This document shows positions 10,010 through 18,301 of a DNA stretch of 38,588 bases, in pieces. A program made the translations under genes and the position numbers. Source of the stretch: an uncultured Collinsella sp. (GTDB taxonomy: Bacteria > Actinomycetota > Coriobacteriia > Coriobacteriales > Coriobacteriaceae); assembly GCA_905197665.1 (NCBI GenBank), contig CAJJZP010000020.1, positions 1 through 38,588 on the forward strand, in the 5' to 3' direction. The notes below the pieces were generated by a model. That model was given only the letters and a program-made list of their open reading frames with translations. It searched no databases and had not been told where the DNA came from. Each line of letters starts with the position of its first letter. Position 1 is the stretch's first letter.

Positions 10010-10043
10010 TACTTATCGAGGTTCTATCTATAAAGGAGACGCT

Positions 10044-11465
10044 ATGCCGAATGTCCCCACGATCGCCCCGGGCCCGGATGATACCGAGCACACGCCCGAA
10101 GGTGCCACCGAAACGATTCCTCTGATTACAAACGTACATGCCGACAAGCAGAGCGAACGCACGAACGATACGGCCGAGATTTCCGATGAAGAGGCGTACG
10201 CCAAGCTCAAGGCAAAACGTGCCGACCGTCGACGCAAAAAGCTGATTCGACGCGGTATTGCCGTCGGCGTCGTAGGTGCCATCGCGCTCATTGCCATTGT
10301 CGCAACCCTGGTTATCAATGCGCAGCCACAGGGCGCTAGCGAGCCGGTAACCGACATGGTGACCGAGGGCACGTTTAGCACAACGGTCGAGGCGAAAGGC
10401 CAGCTCAAACCCATTTCGTCCTCAGTGGTCTCCCCTTCTGTCGACGGCACGGTCGATTCGATCAACGTGCAGGCGGGCCAATCCGTCAACGAGGGCGACG
10501 TGCTCATGACCATTAAAAACGACGAGCTCGATCGTAACGTTGCCGAGGCGCAGCGTGCAGTTGCAGCCGCTCAAGAAGACCTCGCCAACGCGCAGAAAGC
10601 CGCAGCTGCCGCGCAGGCCAACCCAACGACGGACGTCGACGGAGGTTCCGCAGCGGCTGGCATCTCCGCCGCATCAGCGGACACGAACGCCGTATCGGCC
10701 GCTCAGCGCAGTCTCGCATCGGCCCAGGCAAACCTCGATCAGGCGAACGCCAAGGCCGCCAGCCGAACGGTCACGGCCCCGAGCTCGGGCAGCATCGTGG
10801 AGCTCAACGCCAAGGTGGGCGCCACGGTAACAGGCGGAATGATCATGGGCGAAAGCGATACGAGCGGCGGCAAGCAGTGCATGCAGATCGCCGACCTGTC
10901 CAAGATGAAGGTGACGGTTCAGGTAGGCGAAAAGGATATCGCCAAAATTGCCGTGGGCCAAAGCGCCAACGTGACCTATCCCGCGTTTCCCGATATCGTG
11001 AGCCAGGGCACCGTCACGGCTATCGCCTCGGTTGCAAACTCTGACTCCGGCTCCGGTAGCGGCGGCAGCGTGACCTTTAACGTCGACATCCTCATCGAAG
11101 CACCCGACAGTCGCCTCAAGCCGGGTATGACTGCCGAGGTCTCGGTAGTGACCGAGAAGCTCGACGACGTGGTTATGGTGCCGACGATGGCACTCATGAC
11201 CGAAGATGGCGAACACTATTACGTCAACGTGGCAACCGATGACGAGGGCAAGCAAACCCGTCGCGTGAAAGTGAACGTCGTGACGCAAAACGATAACGAA
11301 GCCGTAGTCGGCAAGACGCAGGTCAAGCGCGACGACCAGGGCAACGAAATCAACCCAGACGTCCCGGTTACCAAGCTACGCGACGGCGACACCATCGTGA
11401 CGGATACCGGCACAGGCATGACGGCAGACGGCGGCGACAATACGTCTGCCGACGAGGGCATGTAA
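10044..11465 (+). CDS. MacA-like periplasmic-adaptor (HlyD family) subunit of an ABC exporter
   Basis: The accessory subunit of a MacB-type exporter, anchored in the membrane and reaching outward. A polar N-terminal tail is followed by a single membrane helix (about 68-92), a biotinyl-lipoyl-like half motif (VDSINVQAGQSVNEGDVLMT), an Ala/Gln-rich coiled coil that includes a low-complexity Ala/Ser insert, the second lipoyl half (TVTAPSSGSIVELNAKVG) and beta-barrel domains. It is 473 aa. The ATG at 10044 has AAAGGAGA five bases upstream; the longer reading frame begins inside the upstream hairpin and is unlikely. Its stop overlaps the start of the ATPase gene (TAATG), so the three exporter genes form one operon. 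Substrate unknown. Confidence 0.88.
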   Translation: MPNVPTIAPGPDDTEHTPEGATETIPLITNVHADKQSERTNDTAEISDEEAYAKLKAKRADRRRKKLIRRGIAVGVVGAIALIAIVATLVINAQPQGASEPVTDMVTEGTFSTTVEAKGQLKPISSSVVSPSVDGTVDSINVQAGQSVNEGDVLMTIKNDELDRNVAEAQRAVAAAQEDLANAQKAAAAAQANPTTDVDGGSAAAGISAASADTNAVSAAQRSLASAQANLDQANAKAASRTVTAPSSGSIVELNAKVGATVTGGMIMGESDTSGGKQCMQIADLSKMKVTVQVGEKDIAKIAVGQSANVTYPAFPDIVSQGTVTAIASVANSDSGSGSGGSVTFNVDILIEAPDSRLKPGMTAEVSVVTEKLDDVVMVPTMALMTEDGEHYYVNVATDDEGKQTRRVKVNVVTQNDNEAVVGKTQVKRDDQGNEINPDVPVTKLRDGDTIVTDTGTGMTADGGDNTSADEGM

Positions 11466-12238
11466 TGCGTCCCGTCATCGACATCCGCAACGTGCACCGC
11501 ATCTTCGAGAGCGAGGCCGGCTGCGCCCATATTCTGCACAACGTGAGCCTGGCGGTTGATCCCGGCGAGTTCGTCGCCATCACCGGCCCCTCGGGCTCAG
11601 GCAAGTCGACGCTCATGAACATCCTGGGCTGCCTGGACAAACCAACGGCGGGCGACTATTACCTGCAAGGGCTCAACGTCGCCGAACTCGACGATGATGA
11701 GCTCACCGAGGTGCGCGCGCTGAGCATTGGCTTTGTCTTTCAAAGCTTCAACCTGCTGCCGCGCCTGTCGGTTATCGAAAACGTCATGCTGCCGCTGGCC
11801 TACACCAACGTGCCCCGAAGCCAGCGCGAAATGCGCGCCGTGCACGCGCTGCAGGCTGTCACGCTGCCCGTCGACCACTGGGACCACCGCATATCCGAGC
11901 TCTCGGGCGGTCAGATGCAGCGCGTCGCCATCGCGCGCGCCCTTGTCAACGATCCACCCATCATTTTGGCCGACGAGCCGACGGGCAACCTGGACTCCGC
12001 CACGGGAGCGCTCGTCATGGAAACCTTCCACAAGCTCCAGGAGCGCGGCAAAACCATCGTGCTTATCACACACGACCCCGGCATCGCCGCCGAGGCCGAC
12101 CGTGCCGTGACCATCCGCGACGGTCGCATTCACGACGGCGCGTATATTCCGCATGCACCGCGGACCCTACGCAGCGCCATAGATAGCCTGCCCATGATTT
12201 CCGCCTCCGCCAACCCGCCGAAAGGAGTGATGACATGA
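11465..12238 (+). CDS. MacB-type ABC exporter ATP-binding protein
   Basis: The ATPase of a MacAB/LolD-like exporter. Walker A GPSGSGKST is at about residues 41-49, the Q-loop lies in FVFQSFNLLPRLSV, the signature in LSGGQMQRVAIARAL and Walker B in IILADEPTGNLDS, with the switch His in LITHD. It is 257 aa, with about 30 extra C-terminal residues of no known role. It overlaps the adaptor gene by one base and the permease gene by four (ATGA), which indicates translational coupling. NLDS after Walker B is typical of the LolD/MacB/FtsE group. A TetR-family gene that would adjoin this operon without the intervening island is a plausible regulator. Confidence 0.93.
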   Translation: MRPVIDIRNVHRIFESEAGCAHILHNVSLAVDPGEFVAITGPSGSGKSTLMNILGCLDKPTAGDYYLQGLNVAELDDDELTEVRALSIGFVFQSFNLLPRLSVIENVMLPLAYTNVPRSQREMRAVHALQAVTLPVDHWDHRISELSGGQMQRVAIARALVNDPPIILADEPTGNLDSATGALVMETFHKLQERGKTIVLITHDPGIAAEADRAVTIRDGRIHDGAYIPHAPRTLRSAIDSLPMISASANPPKGVMT

Positions 12239-13449
12239 GCGCCCGCGATCTTATCCAGGAAGCCCTTCACTCGCTCGAGGCCAACAAGGGTCGCAGCCTG
12301 CTCACCATCCTGGGCATTGTCATCGGCATCGCCTCGGTTATCGCCATGACTTCGCTCATCGGCGGCATCCAAAACAGCTTGGTCAACAGCTTGGGCCTCA
12401 ACGCAGCTCGCATGGTTCAGATCTATTCGTCCCAAGAACTCTCTGATTCTGACGTCCAGAAGCTTAAAAAACTGGTACCGCAGATAGAACAGATCGGCAT
12501 TGTCAACAGCGCGTATACCGAGTACAAGATCGGCGATAAAAGCTATACCGTCATGGCACAGGGTGTCGATAGCGACATGCTCGACGCCGTGGGTGCCAGT
12601 AAGCTCGTTGTGGGGCGAACCTACACCGATGTCGAGTCAAAGGCAGGCTCGCGCGTGGCGCTCATCAGCCGCGGCGGCGCCGATCAGCTTTACGGCAACG
12701 AACAGGATGCGCTGGGAAAAACCATCAAAGTGTCCAACGGCGAGGTGCAGATTGTAGGCGTGATTGATGGCGGCAGCGACTCCATGGGCTCGCTCACGCT
12801 GTATATGCCACGCGAAACCATCTCCGGCCTGTTTGGCGACGAGAATCCTTCATTCCCCAGCGTGACGGCACTTGCCGCCGAGGGCACGGACATGGATGAG
12901 CTCTGCAAAAACATCGAGTCCAAGGTGCGCGCGATGAAGGGCATCTCGGAGGACGATGAGTACGACAGTGTATCGGCGACCTCCATGAAAAGCGCCATCG
13001 ATGCACTCAACTCCTTTATGGGCGCATTCTCGCTCATCATGGGTGCTGTCGCCAGTATCTCGCTGCTTGTCGGCGGGATCGGCATTATGAATATGATGCT
13101 CACCAACGTGACCGAGCGCATCCGCGAGATCGGTATTCGCCGTGCCCTGGGCGCCAGTCGTCGCGATATCACCGCGCAGTTTTTGGCCGAGTCCTCGGCG
13201 CTGTGCGTCACCGGTGGCCTGCTGGGTGTCCTGATTGGCTATCTGCTGGCCTGGGGCCTCGCGATGTTTGCCGCAGGATCAGGGGTTCTCAGCGAGCTCG
13301 GTGCCAGCGGGCAGATCACACCGAGCTATTCAATCGCCACGGTGCTGCTGGCCTTCGCCGTCTCCGTCGGCATCGGCGTAATCTTTGGCTTCTACCCCGC
13401 CCGCCGAGCCGCCAAGCTCGACCCGGTGGAGTGCCTACGCTACCAGTAA
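12235..13449 (+). CDS. MacB-type ABC exporter permease (FtsX-like)
   Basis: Membrane subunit that moves substrate by mechanotransmission. One N-terminal membrane helix (about 20-40, TILGIVIGIASVIAMTSLI) is followed by a large extracytoplasmic MacB_PCD domain (about 45-260) and three C-terminal helices of the FtsX domain, with the hallmark EIGIRRALGASRRDI between them. It is 404 aa, the normal size for a MacB permease lacking the fused ATPase. AAAGGAG precedes the ATG. It is the last native gene before the corrinoid island; a palindromic repeat begins 15 bases after its stop. Confidence 0.93.
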   Translation: MSARDLIQEALHSLEANKGRSLLTILGIVIGIASVIAMTSLIGGIQNSLVNSLGLNAARMVQIYSSQELSDSDVQKLKKLVPQIEQIGIVNSAYTEYKIGDKSYTVMAQGVDSDMLDAVGASKLVVGRTYTDVESKAGSRVALISRGGADQLYGNEQDALGKTIKVSNGEVQIVGVIDGGSDSMGSLTLYMPRETISGLFGDENPSFPSVTALAAEGTDMDELCKNIESKVRAMKGISEDDEYDSVSATSMKSAIDALNSFMGAFSLIMGAVASISLLVGGIGIMNMMLTNVTERIREIGIRRALGASRRDITAQFLAESSALCVTGGLLGVLIGYLLAWGLAMFAAGSGVLSELGASGQITPSYSIATVLLAFAVSVGIGVIFGFYPARRAAKLDPVECLRYQ

Positions 13450-13463
13450 GCCACCACCAACAA

Positions 13464-13529
13464 GTTGCGGTGAATTAGGGACTGAAATATGCTATCTAGC
13501 AGAAAAAACAGACACTATTTCACCGCAAC
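13464..13529. repeat. 66-base imperfect palindrome at the left island boundary
   Basis: GTTGCGGTGAA (13464-13474) is perfectly inverted as TTCACCGCAAC (13519-13529). The pairing continues imperfectly inward (TTAGGGACTG against CAGACACTAT) and the centre carries GCTATCTAGC. It lies between the exporter permease and the IS21 fragment. It could terminate the exporter operon, but no T-run follows. It could also be a dispersed palindromic element or an insertion hotspot. Confidence 0.65.
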
Positions 13530-13540
13530 TCATTGAAGGG

Positions 13541-13621
13541 CTGTTTGCGCCAGTTCCGGGCGTCGTCCTCGAGCTACTGGCGGATGACGGGCTTGTACGG
13601 GTCGAGCTTGCTCGGGGCGCT
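13541..13621 (-). pseudogene. IS21-family transposase (IstA) fragment
   Basis: Minus-strand translation of this 81-base stretch gives SAPSKLDPYKPVIRQ, a stop codon, then LEDDARNWRKQ. The pattern SKLDPYKP...LEDDA...RKQ is typical of the segment between the helix-turn-helix and catalytic core of IstA-type (IS21 family) transposases. The in-frame stop and the tiny size show it is a decayed remnant. It ends 40 bases from the cbiJ stop, so it marks the left junction of the corrinoid block. A small GGCGCT/AGCGCC hairpin lies between it and cbiJ. Confidence 0.65.
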
Positions 13622-13661
13622 CCTCCTCGCGGGCGGGAGGGCGCGCAGGCGCTGCGAGCGC

Positions 13662-14435
13662 CTAGCGCGCGAACTCCCGTAAGAGCGCTTCTTCCACTTC
13701 CCGAAGCGAAAGGGCCCCGCCTCCCTCGGCGGGACGGGTGACCACGATACAGCGCGCTCCCACGGCGCGCGCTGCGGCGAGCTTCTCGGCCGTGCCGCCT
13801 ACGGTTCCCGAGTCCTTGGTCACAAGCCACTGGGCGCCCACCTGCCGAAGCATCGCCTCGTTGAGCTCGCGGGTGAAGGGCCCCTGCATGCCGATGACGT
13901 GCGACGGCGAAAACCCCGCGTCGATGCACTTCGTTATAGCACCGGGCAGCGGGAGCACACGCACGAAGAAGCGCTCCGCGAAATCGGCGACGCGCGTGTA
14001 GGGAGCAAGCTCCTTGCTCCCCGTCGTGAGAAGAACGCGACCCGGGTTCTCGGAGAGAAAGCGCGCCGCGCAGGCAATCGACGCGACCGGCACGACGCCT
14101 TTGGGCAGCGCCTCGACCGGGCGCGCAAGGCGCAGGCATCGTGCACCCACGGCGAGCGAAGCGGCCCGGATGTTGTCGCTTGCGAGCGTAGCGAAGGGGT
14201 GCGTGGCGTCGACGACGATGCGCGCGCCGGAAAGCTCGCGCTCCATGTCGGCATCGTCGAGCCTGCCCGCATGCACCTCGATGCCCGGAAGCTCACCCAA
14301 TAGCTCGCCTCCGTACTCGGTTGCCGCGTAGGCACGGGCGGGGATGCCCGCCCCGCTCGCCCATTCGCACAGAAGGCGGCCCTCGGTGGTGCCGGCGAAG
14401 ATGCGCAGCGCCGGCACGGATGCGGGGGCCGTCAC
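13662..14435 (-). CDS. cbiJ: Cobalt-precorrin-6A reductase
   Basis: NAD(P)H-dependent reduction of the corrin ring at the precorrin-6 stage. The N-terminal nucleotide-binding pattern IFAGTTEGR begins around residue 12, followed by VVDATHPFA, LLTTGSKEL and the C-terminal VTKDSGTVGGTAEK, all characteristic of CbiJ/CobK. It is 257 aa. The start is the GTG at 14435, which overlaps the cbiC stop by four bases (GTGA); the longer open frame upstream is just a shadow of cbiC. It is the last gene of the 17-gene minus-strand operon. No clear T-tailed terminator follows; the message would run into the IS21 remnant. Confidence 0.93.
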   Translation of the reverse strand: MTAPASVPALRIFAGTTEGRLLCEWASGAGIPARAYAATEYGGELLGELPGIEVHAGRLDDADMERELSGARIVVDATHPFATLASDNIRAASLAVGARCLRLARPVEALPKGVVPVASIACAARFLSENPGRVLLTTGSKELAPYTRVADFAERFFVRVLPLPGAITKCIDAGFSPSHVIGMQGPFTRELNEAMLRQVGAQWLVTKDSGTVGGTAEKLAAARAVGARCIVVTRPAEGGGALSLREVEEALLREFAR

Positions 14436-15073
14436 TTCGCGCCACCCGTGCGCGTGATCTGGTAGAGCAGCGCGTTCATAATAGCGGCCGCCACGGTCGA
14501 GCCGCCCTTGCGACCCCTCGCGACGATGGCCGGCACGCGTCGCGCAAGTAGCTCCTCTTTCGCCTCGACCACGTTCACAAACCCGACCGGCACCCCAACG
14601 ACGAGCGCGGGCGCGATCTTCCCCGCGTCCATAAGCTCGGCGAGGCGCAGAAGTGCTGTGGGAGCGTTGCCGACGGCCACGATGAGCGGACCCTCGATGC
14701 CGCAAGCTTTGTCCATGCTCGCAACGGCGCGAGTCGTGCCCGCGGCGCGCGCATCCGCGGCGACATCAGGGTCGGCCATGTAGCACACGGCCTTGCAGCC
14801 GAGCTTCGCGAGCGCGGGCTTGCTTATGCCTGCGAGCGCCATGTTCGTGTCGGTGAGCACCGTGGCCCCTGCACGCAGTGCGTCGAGCGCACAGTGCGCG
14901 GCGTCATGGGTGAACACGAGGGAATCGGCGTACGAGAAGTCGGCAGTGGTGTGGATGACGCGTTTCACGACGGGCCCTTCGAGCGGCGGGAACGTGCGGC
15001 TGCCGAGCTCTTCGGTGATGATCTCGAAGCTGCGCCGCTCGATGTCGCCGGGCGCCATCTCCTTGGAATCCAT
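14432..15073 (-). CDS. cbiC: Cobalt-precorrin-8 methylmutase
   Basis: Moves a methyl group from C-11 to C-12 to give cobyrinate. The catalytic His is His41 in KRVIHTTADFSY; NTDTNMA-like (TDTNMALAGI) and VGVPVGFVN motifs are typical of CbiC/CobH. It is 213 aa, a standard length. The ATG at 15073 comes immediately after the cobO stop codon, with AGGAG about 13 bases upstream. It overlaps cbiJ by four bases. Confidence 0.95.
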   Translation of the reverse strand: MDSKEMAPGDIERRSFEIITEELGSRTFPPLEGPVVKRVIHTTADFSYADSLVFTHDAAHCALDALRAGATVLTDTNMALAGISKPALAKLGCKAVCYMADPDVAADARAAGTTRAVASMDKACGIEGPLIVAVGNAPTALLRLAELMDAGKIAPALVVGVPVGFVNVVEAKEELLARRVPAIVARGRKGGSTVAAAIMNALLYQITRTGGAK

Positions 15074-15589
15074 CTAGTACTCCACTCCTTCCCTTGCACA
15101 TATCCCCTGAGAGTAGGGGTGTTTCTCGCACTGCATCTCGGTTATGTAGTCGGCCTTCTCCACGATCTTGCGGGAAGGCGCGCGCCCGGTGAGCGCTACT
15201 TCGACGCCGCGCGCGGACATATCGAGCGCGCGGTCCACGAGCGCCTCGTCGACAAGCCCCTTCGAAAGCGCGTCGAGCGCCTCGTCGAGCACGAGCAGCC
15301 CCTCCTGAGCGCCCTCGAGCTCGGCGAGCGCGGAAGCGAGGTTCCCATCGTGCAGCTCGCACGTCGCGGCAAGTTCTTCCGACGTCATCGACCAGGTAAA
15401 CTTGTCCGACACCTTCCCCGCGAACAAGGGCACGCCGAAATGCTCGGCAAGCAGGCGCGCCTCCCCGCTTTCGCCGTCTTTCAGGAACTGCACGACAACG
15501 ACGCGGCGGCCTGCGGCGAGCATGCGAAGGGCGAGGCCCATCGCCGCCGTGGTCTTGCCTTTGCCGTCGCCATGATACACGTGGATCAT
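15074..15589 (-). CDS. cobO: Cob(I)yrinic acid a,c-diamide adenosyltransferase
   Basis: Attaches the adenosyl group to the cobalt of reduced corrinoids, forming the coenzyme's carbon-cobalt bond. The inverted P-loop HGDGKGKTTAA near residues 6-16 and the C-terminal segment EMQCEKHPYSQGI are hallmarks of the CobO/BtuR/CobA family. It is 171 aa. The ATG at 15589 overlaps the cbiP stop (ATGA); the long open frame upstream of it is not coding. There is no cobalt reductase next to it. Confidence 0.95.
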   Translation of the reverse strand: MIHVYHGDGKGKTTAAMGLALRMLAAGRRVVVVQFLKDGESGEARLLAEHFGVPLFAGKVSDKFTWSMTSEELAATCELHDGNLASALAELEGAQEGLLVLDEALDALSKGLVDEALVDRALDMSARGVEVALTGRAPSRKIVEKADYITEMQCEKHPYSQGICAREGVEY

Positions 15590-17085
15590 ACGCCCTCCTC
15601 GATAATGCGGTAGACATACTCCATGTCGAGCGCCCCGCGCACGACGTCGGCCAGGCGGTCGAACTCGCGCGCACGGTGATCGGCTGCGGACGCTGCGCCC
15701 GCAGCACCCACGACGCTCTCGGGCAGGCCGCGCATGCGCGCGAGCGAGCGCGCGAGAGCGAGCGCCACCCCCGGTTCGTCGAACAGGCCGTGGAGATAGG
15801 TTCCGAACACGTTTCCGCAGGCCGCGCCTTCTGGTTTGCCGCCAATCGTGCCCGCAGGGGCACAGGAGACGGTCGTTTCGCCGTCGTGAATCTCGTACCC
15901 GCGCGCCGTCATGCCGTTCCACACCGAGAACGCGCCTTGGGCGCCCGTGATGCGCAGCTCCGACTGGGCGAGGCGCTTTTCCTCCTTGAACACCGTACTT
16001 GCAGGGATGAGCCCGAGCCCGCGCGCGGTGCCAGCGCCTTCCCTGCCGTGCGGGTCGGAAAGCTCGTCTCCCAAAAGCTGGTAGCCTCCGCATATGCCGA
16101 GCACCGGTGTGCCCGCGCCCGAAAGCGCGCGTACACAGGCTCCGATGCCGCTAGCCGCAAGCCAGCGCGCGTCGTCGAGCGTGGTCTTCGAACCGGGAAG
16201 CACCACCAGGTCGGGTCGGCCCAGATCGGTCGTCGAGGAAACGTAGCGCACGCCCACGCCGGGCACGCGCGAAAGCGGGTCGAAGTCGGTGAAGTTCGAC
16301 AGATGCGGAAGACGCACGACGGCGACGTCGATGACGCCGCGCGCCTCGCGGGCAGATAGGCGCGGCGCGAGCGAGTCCTCGTCGTCCAGGTCGAGCGTAA
16401 GATACGGCACGACACCCACGACGGGAACCCCGCACATCTTCTCGAGCGGGGCCAAACCCGGGCGCAGGATTTCCACATCGCCGCGGAACTTGTTCACCAC
16501 AAGCCCCCGCAAAAGCGCGCGGTCCTCGGGCGCAAGGAGCGCGACCGTGCCGTAGAGCTGGGCAAATACCCCGCCCGGGTCGATGTCGCCCGCAAGCAGC
16601 ACGGGGGAGGACACGGCGCGCGCGAGCCCCATGTTGACGATGTCATTTTCGGCAAGGTTGATTTCGGCGGGGCTGCCGGCGCCCTCGATGACGATGACGT
16701 CGTTTTCCTCCGCGAGCGAATCGAACGCCTCCAAAATCTGCGGCATGAGCGCCTTCTTTCGCGCGAAGTAGTCCCTCGCAGCGAAGGCTCCCTGCGCCTT
16801 GCCGGCCACGATGAGCTGGCTTCGGTGGCCGCTTTCGGGCTTGAGCAGGATGGGGTTCATGCGCACGTCGGGCGCGATGCCGCACGCCTCGGCCTGCATG
16901 ATCTGGGCGCGCCCCATCTCGAGCCCGTCGGCCGTGACACCGCTGTTGAGTGCCATGTTCTGGCTCTTGAAGGGAGCCACGCGCAGGCCGTCCTGCGAAA
17001 GCACGCGGCACAGCCCAGCCGCAAGCAGGCTCTTCCCCGCGTTCGACATGGTGCCCTGGATCATGATGGGCTTCGCCCTACCCAC
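15586..17085 (-). CDS. cbiP: Cobyric acid synthase
   Basis: Glutamine-dependent amidation of side chains b, d, e and g of adenosylcobyrinate a,c-diamide. The N-terminal synthetase domain starts with IMIQGTMSNAGKS and has FKSQNMALNS. The C-terminal glutamine amidotransferase domain has the nucleophile motif LGICGGYQLLG and the catalytic His segment FGTYLHGLFD. It is 499 aa, a normal length. The start is the GTG at 17085, nine bases after AAGGAGG, overlapping the tail of cobD by eight bases. An Ala-rich linker lies near the C-terminus. Confidence 0.95.
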   Translation of the reverse strand: MGRAKPIMIQGTMSNAGKSLLAAGLCRVLSQDGLRVAPFKSQNMALNSGVTADGLEMGRAQIMQAEACGIAPDVRMNPILLKPESGHRSQLIVAGKAQGAFAARDYFARKKALMPQILEAFDSLAEENDVIVIEGAGSPAEINLAENDIVNMGLARAVSSPVLLAGDIDPGGVFAQLYGTVALLAPEDRALLRGLVVNKFRGDVEILRPGLAPLEKMCGVPVVGVVPYLTLDLDDEDSLAPRLSAREARGVIDVAVVRLPHLSNFTDFDPLSRVPGVGVRYVSSTTDLGRPDLVVLPGSKTTLDDARWLAASGIGACVRALSGAGTPVLGICGGYQLLGDELSDPHGREGAGTARGLGLIPASTVFKEEKRLAQSELRITGAQGAFSVWNGMTARGYEIHDGETTVSCAPAGTIGGKPEGAACGNVFGTYLHGLFDEPGVALALARSLARMRGLPESVVGAAGAASAADHRAREFDRLADVVRGALDMEYVYRIIEEGV

Positions 17086-18301
17086 GGGTATCGACCTCCT
17101 TCGCCGAGCCTCGGCCATCCGCGCCCGCCATAGCGCCGCTGAAAGAAGCGCCGCCCCGTTCGTCGGGTTCGCCTTCGCCCGATGCGCCTTCCGCCCGAAG
17201 CGCACGGCCGAACGCCATCGCAAGCCGGGCATTCTCCTTGCGCGTGCGCACCGCGACGCGGCACCAGAAACGGGACAGTACCGAAAACGAGTCGCACGTG
17301 CGGACCAAAACCCCCTGTTTATACAGGCGCTCGGGGATGTCTTTCGCCGGCGTGCGGACTAAAAGGAAGTTCGCATCCGACGGCACGACGGAAAGCCCGA
17401 GCGAGGAGAGCTCGTGGGAAAGCCACGCTCGCTCGCCCGCCAATACATCGCGCGTGCGCGAGACGTATTCAACGTCCTCCAGGGCGGCGATGCCCGCGGC
17501 CTCGGCGACCGAGGAGACGGGCCACGCCTGCCCCGCCCGGCGAATCCCCTCGATGAGTTGGGTGTTTCCGCTGATCAGATATCCCAACCGCAACCCCGCC
17601 ATTCCGTAGAGCTTGGTGAACGCGGAGAGCACGACCACATGGCGCGAACACGCGGCGCGTGCGGCCACGCTCCTTTCGCGGGCGTCGGGCGCAAATCCGA
17701 GAAAGCACTCGTCCACGACGAGCAGCGCGCCCACCTGCTCGCAGCGGCAGGCCGCAGCATCGATCACACGGGGGTCGACGAGGCGCCCCGTCGGGTTGTT
17801 CGGATTGCAGAGGTACGCCACGTCTCTCGGCCCCTCGATCGCGCGGGCGAAGGAGGCAGGCACGTCGAAGTCGTCCGCTTCGGAGAGCGGGAACTCCTGC
17901 ACGCATGCGCCGTAGTACGATGCCGCCTCCGCATATTCAGAGAACGTCGGCGCGCACACGACGAGGCGTTTCGGGCGCACCGCCGCGGCGAGCCGCCAGA
18001 TGATGTCGGACGCGCCCGCGCCGCAGACGATAGTATCTTCGGGAATGCCCTGGGCGCGCGCTAGGGCGCGAACGAGGGCGAGGCTTTCCCTATCGGGGTA
18101 GGCGTCGATTCGAGAAAGCGCCTTGCAAGCTGCGGCGACGGCGCGCGGCGAGGGGCCTGCCGGATTCACGTTCACCGAGAAGTCAATGAGGTCGGAGGCG
18201 CCCCCTTCGCAAGCGATGCCGAGCGATTGCGCGCTGCCCCCATGCGTACGGGCGCGCAGGATTCCCCCGGCAGCCCGGGGCGCGGCGTGGTCTTCCCTCA
18301 T
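17078..18301 (-). CDS. cobD: L-threonine-O-3-phosphate decarboxylase (HisC-like)
   Basis: PLP enzyme producing (R)-1-amino-2-propanol phosphate for the nucleotide-loop arm. Fold-type I aminotransferase features are present: DFSVNVNPAGPSP near residues 40-52, the CNPNNPTG motif (165-172), DECF at 197-200 and the PLP lysine Lys230 in SAFTKLYGMAGLRLGY. It resembles histidinol-phosphate aminotransferases, but the context between cbiB and cbiP fixes it as CobD/CobC. It is 407 aa, about 40 longer than usual, because of a low-complexity acidic/Gly-rich tail after about residue 365. It starts at the ATG overlapping the cbiB stop (ATGA). A dedicated threonine kinase (PduX) is not in the window. Confidence 0.88.
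   Translation of the reverse strand: MREDHAAPRAAGGILRARTHGGSAQSLGIACEGGASDLIDFSVNVNPAGPSPRAVAAACKALSRIDAYPDRESLALVRALARAQGIPEDTIVCGAGASDIIWRLAAAVRPKRLVVCAPTFSEYAEAASYYGACVQEFPLSEADDFDVPASFARAIEGPRDVAYLCNPNNPTGRLVDPRVIDAAACRCEQVGALLVVDECFLGFAPDARERSVAARAACSRHVVVLSAFTKLYGMAGLRLGYLISGNTQLIEGIRRAGQAWPVSSVAEAAGIAALEDVEYVSRTRDVLAGERAWLSHELSSLGLSVVPSDANFLLVRTPAKDIPERLYKQGVLVRTCDSFSVLSRFWCRVAVRTRKENARLAMAFGRALRAEGASGEGEPDERGGASFSGAMAGADGRGSAKEVDTRG

Noticed and set aside
8760..10139. Long minus-strand open frame opposite the L,D-transpeptidase
   Set aside because: It lies antisense to a gene with clear catalytic motifs and its translation shows no family features.
13464..13529. Simple rho-independent terminator of the exporter operon
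   Set aside because: The palindrome is long enough but no T-run follows on the plus strand, so I list it as a repeat.
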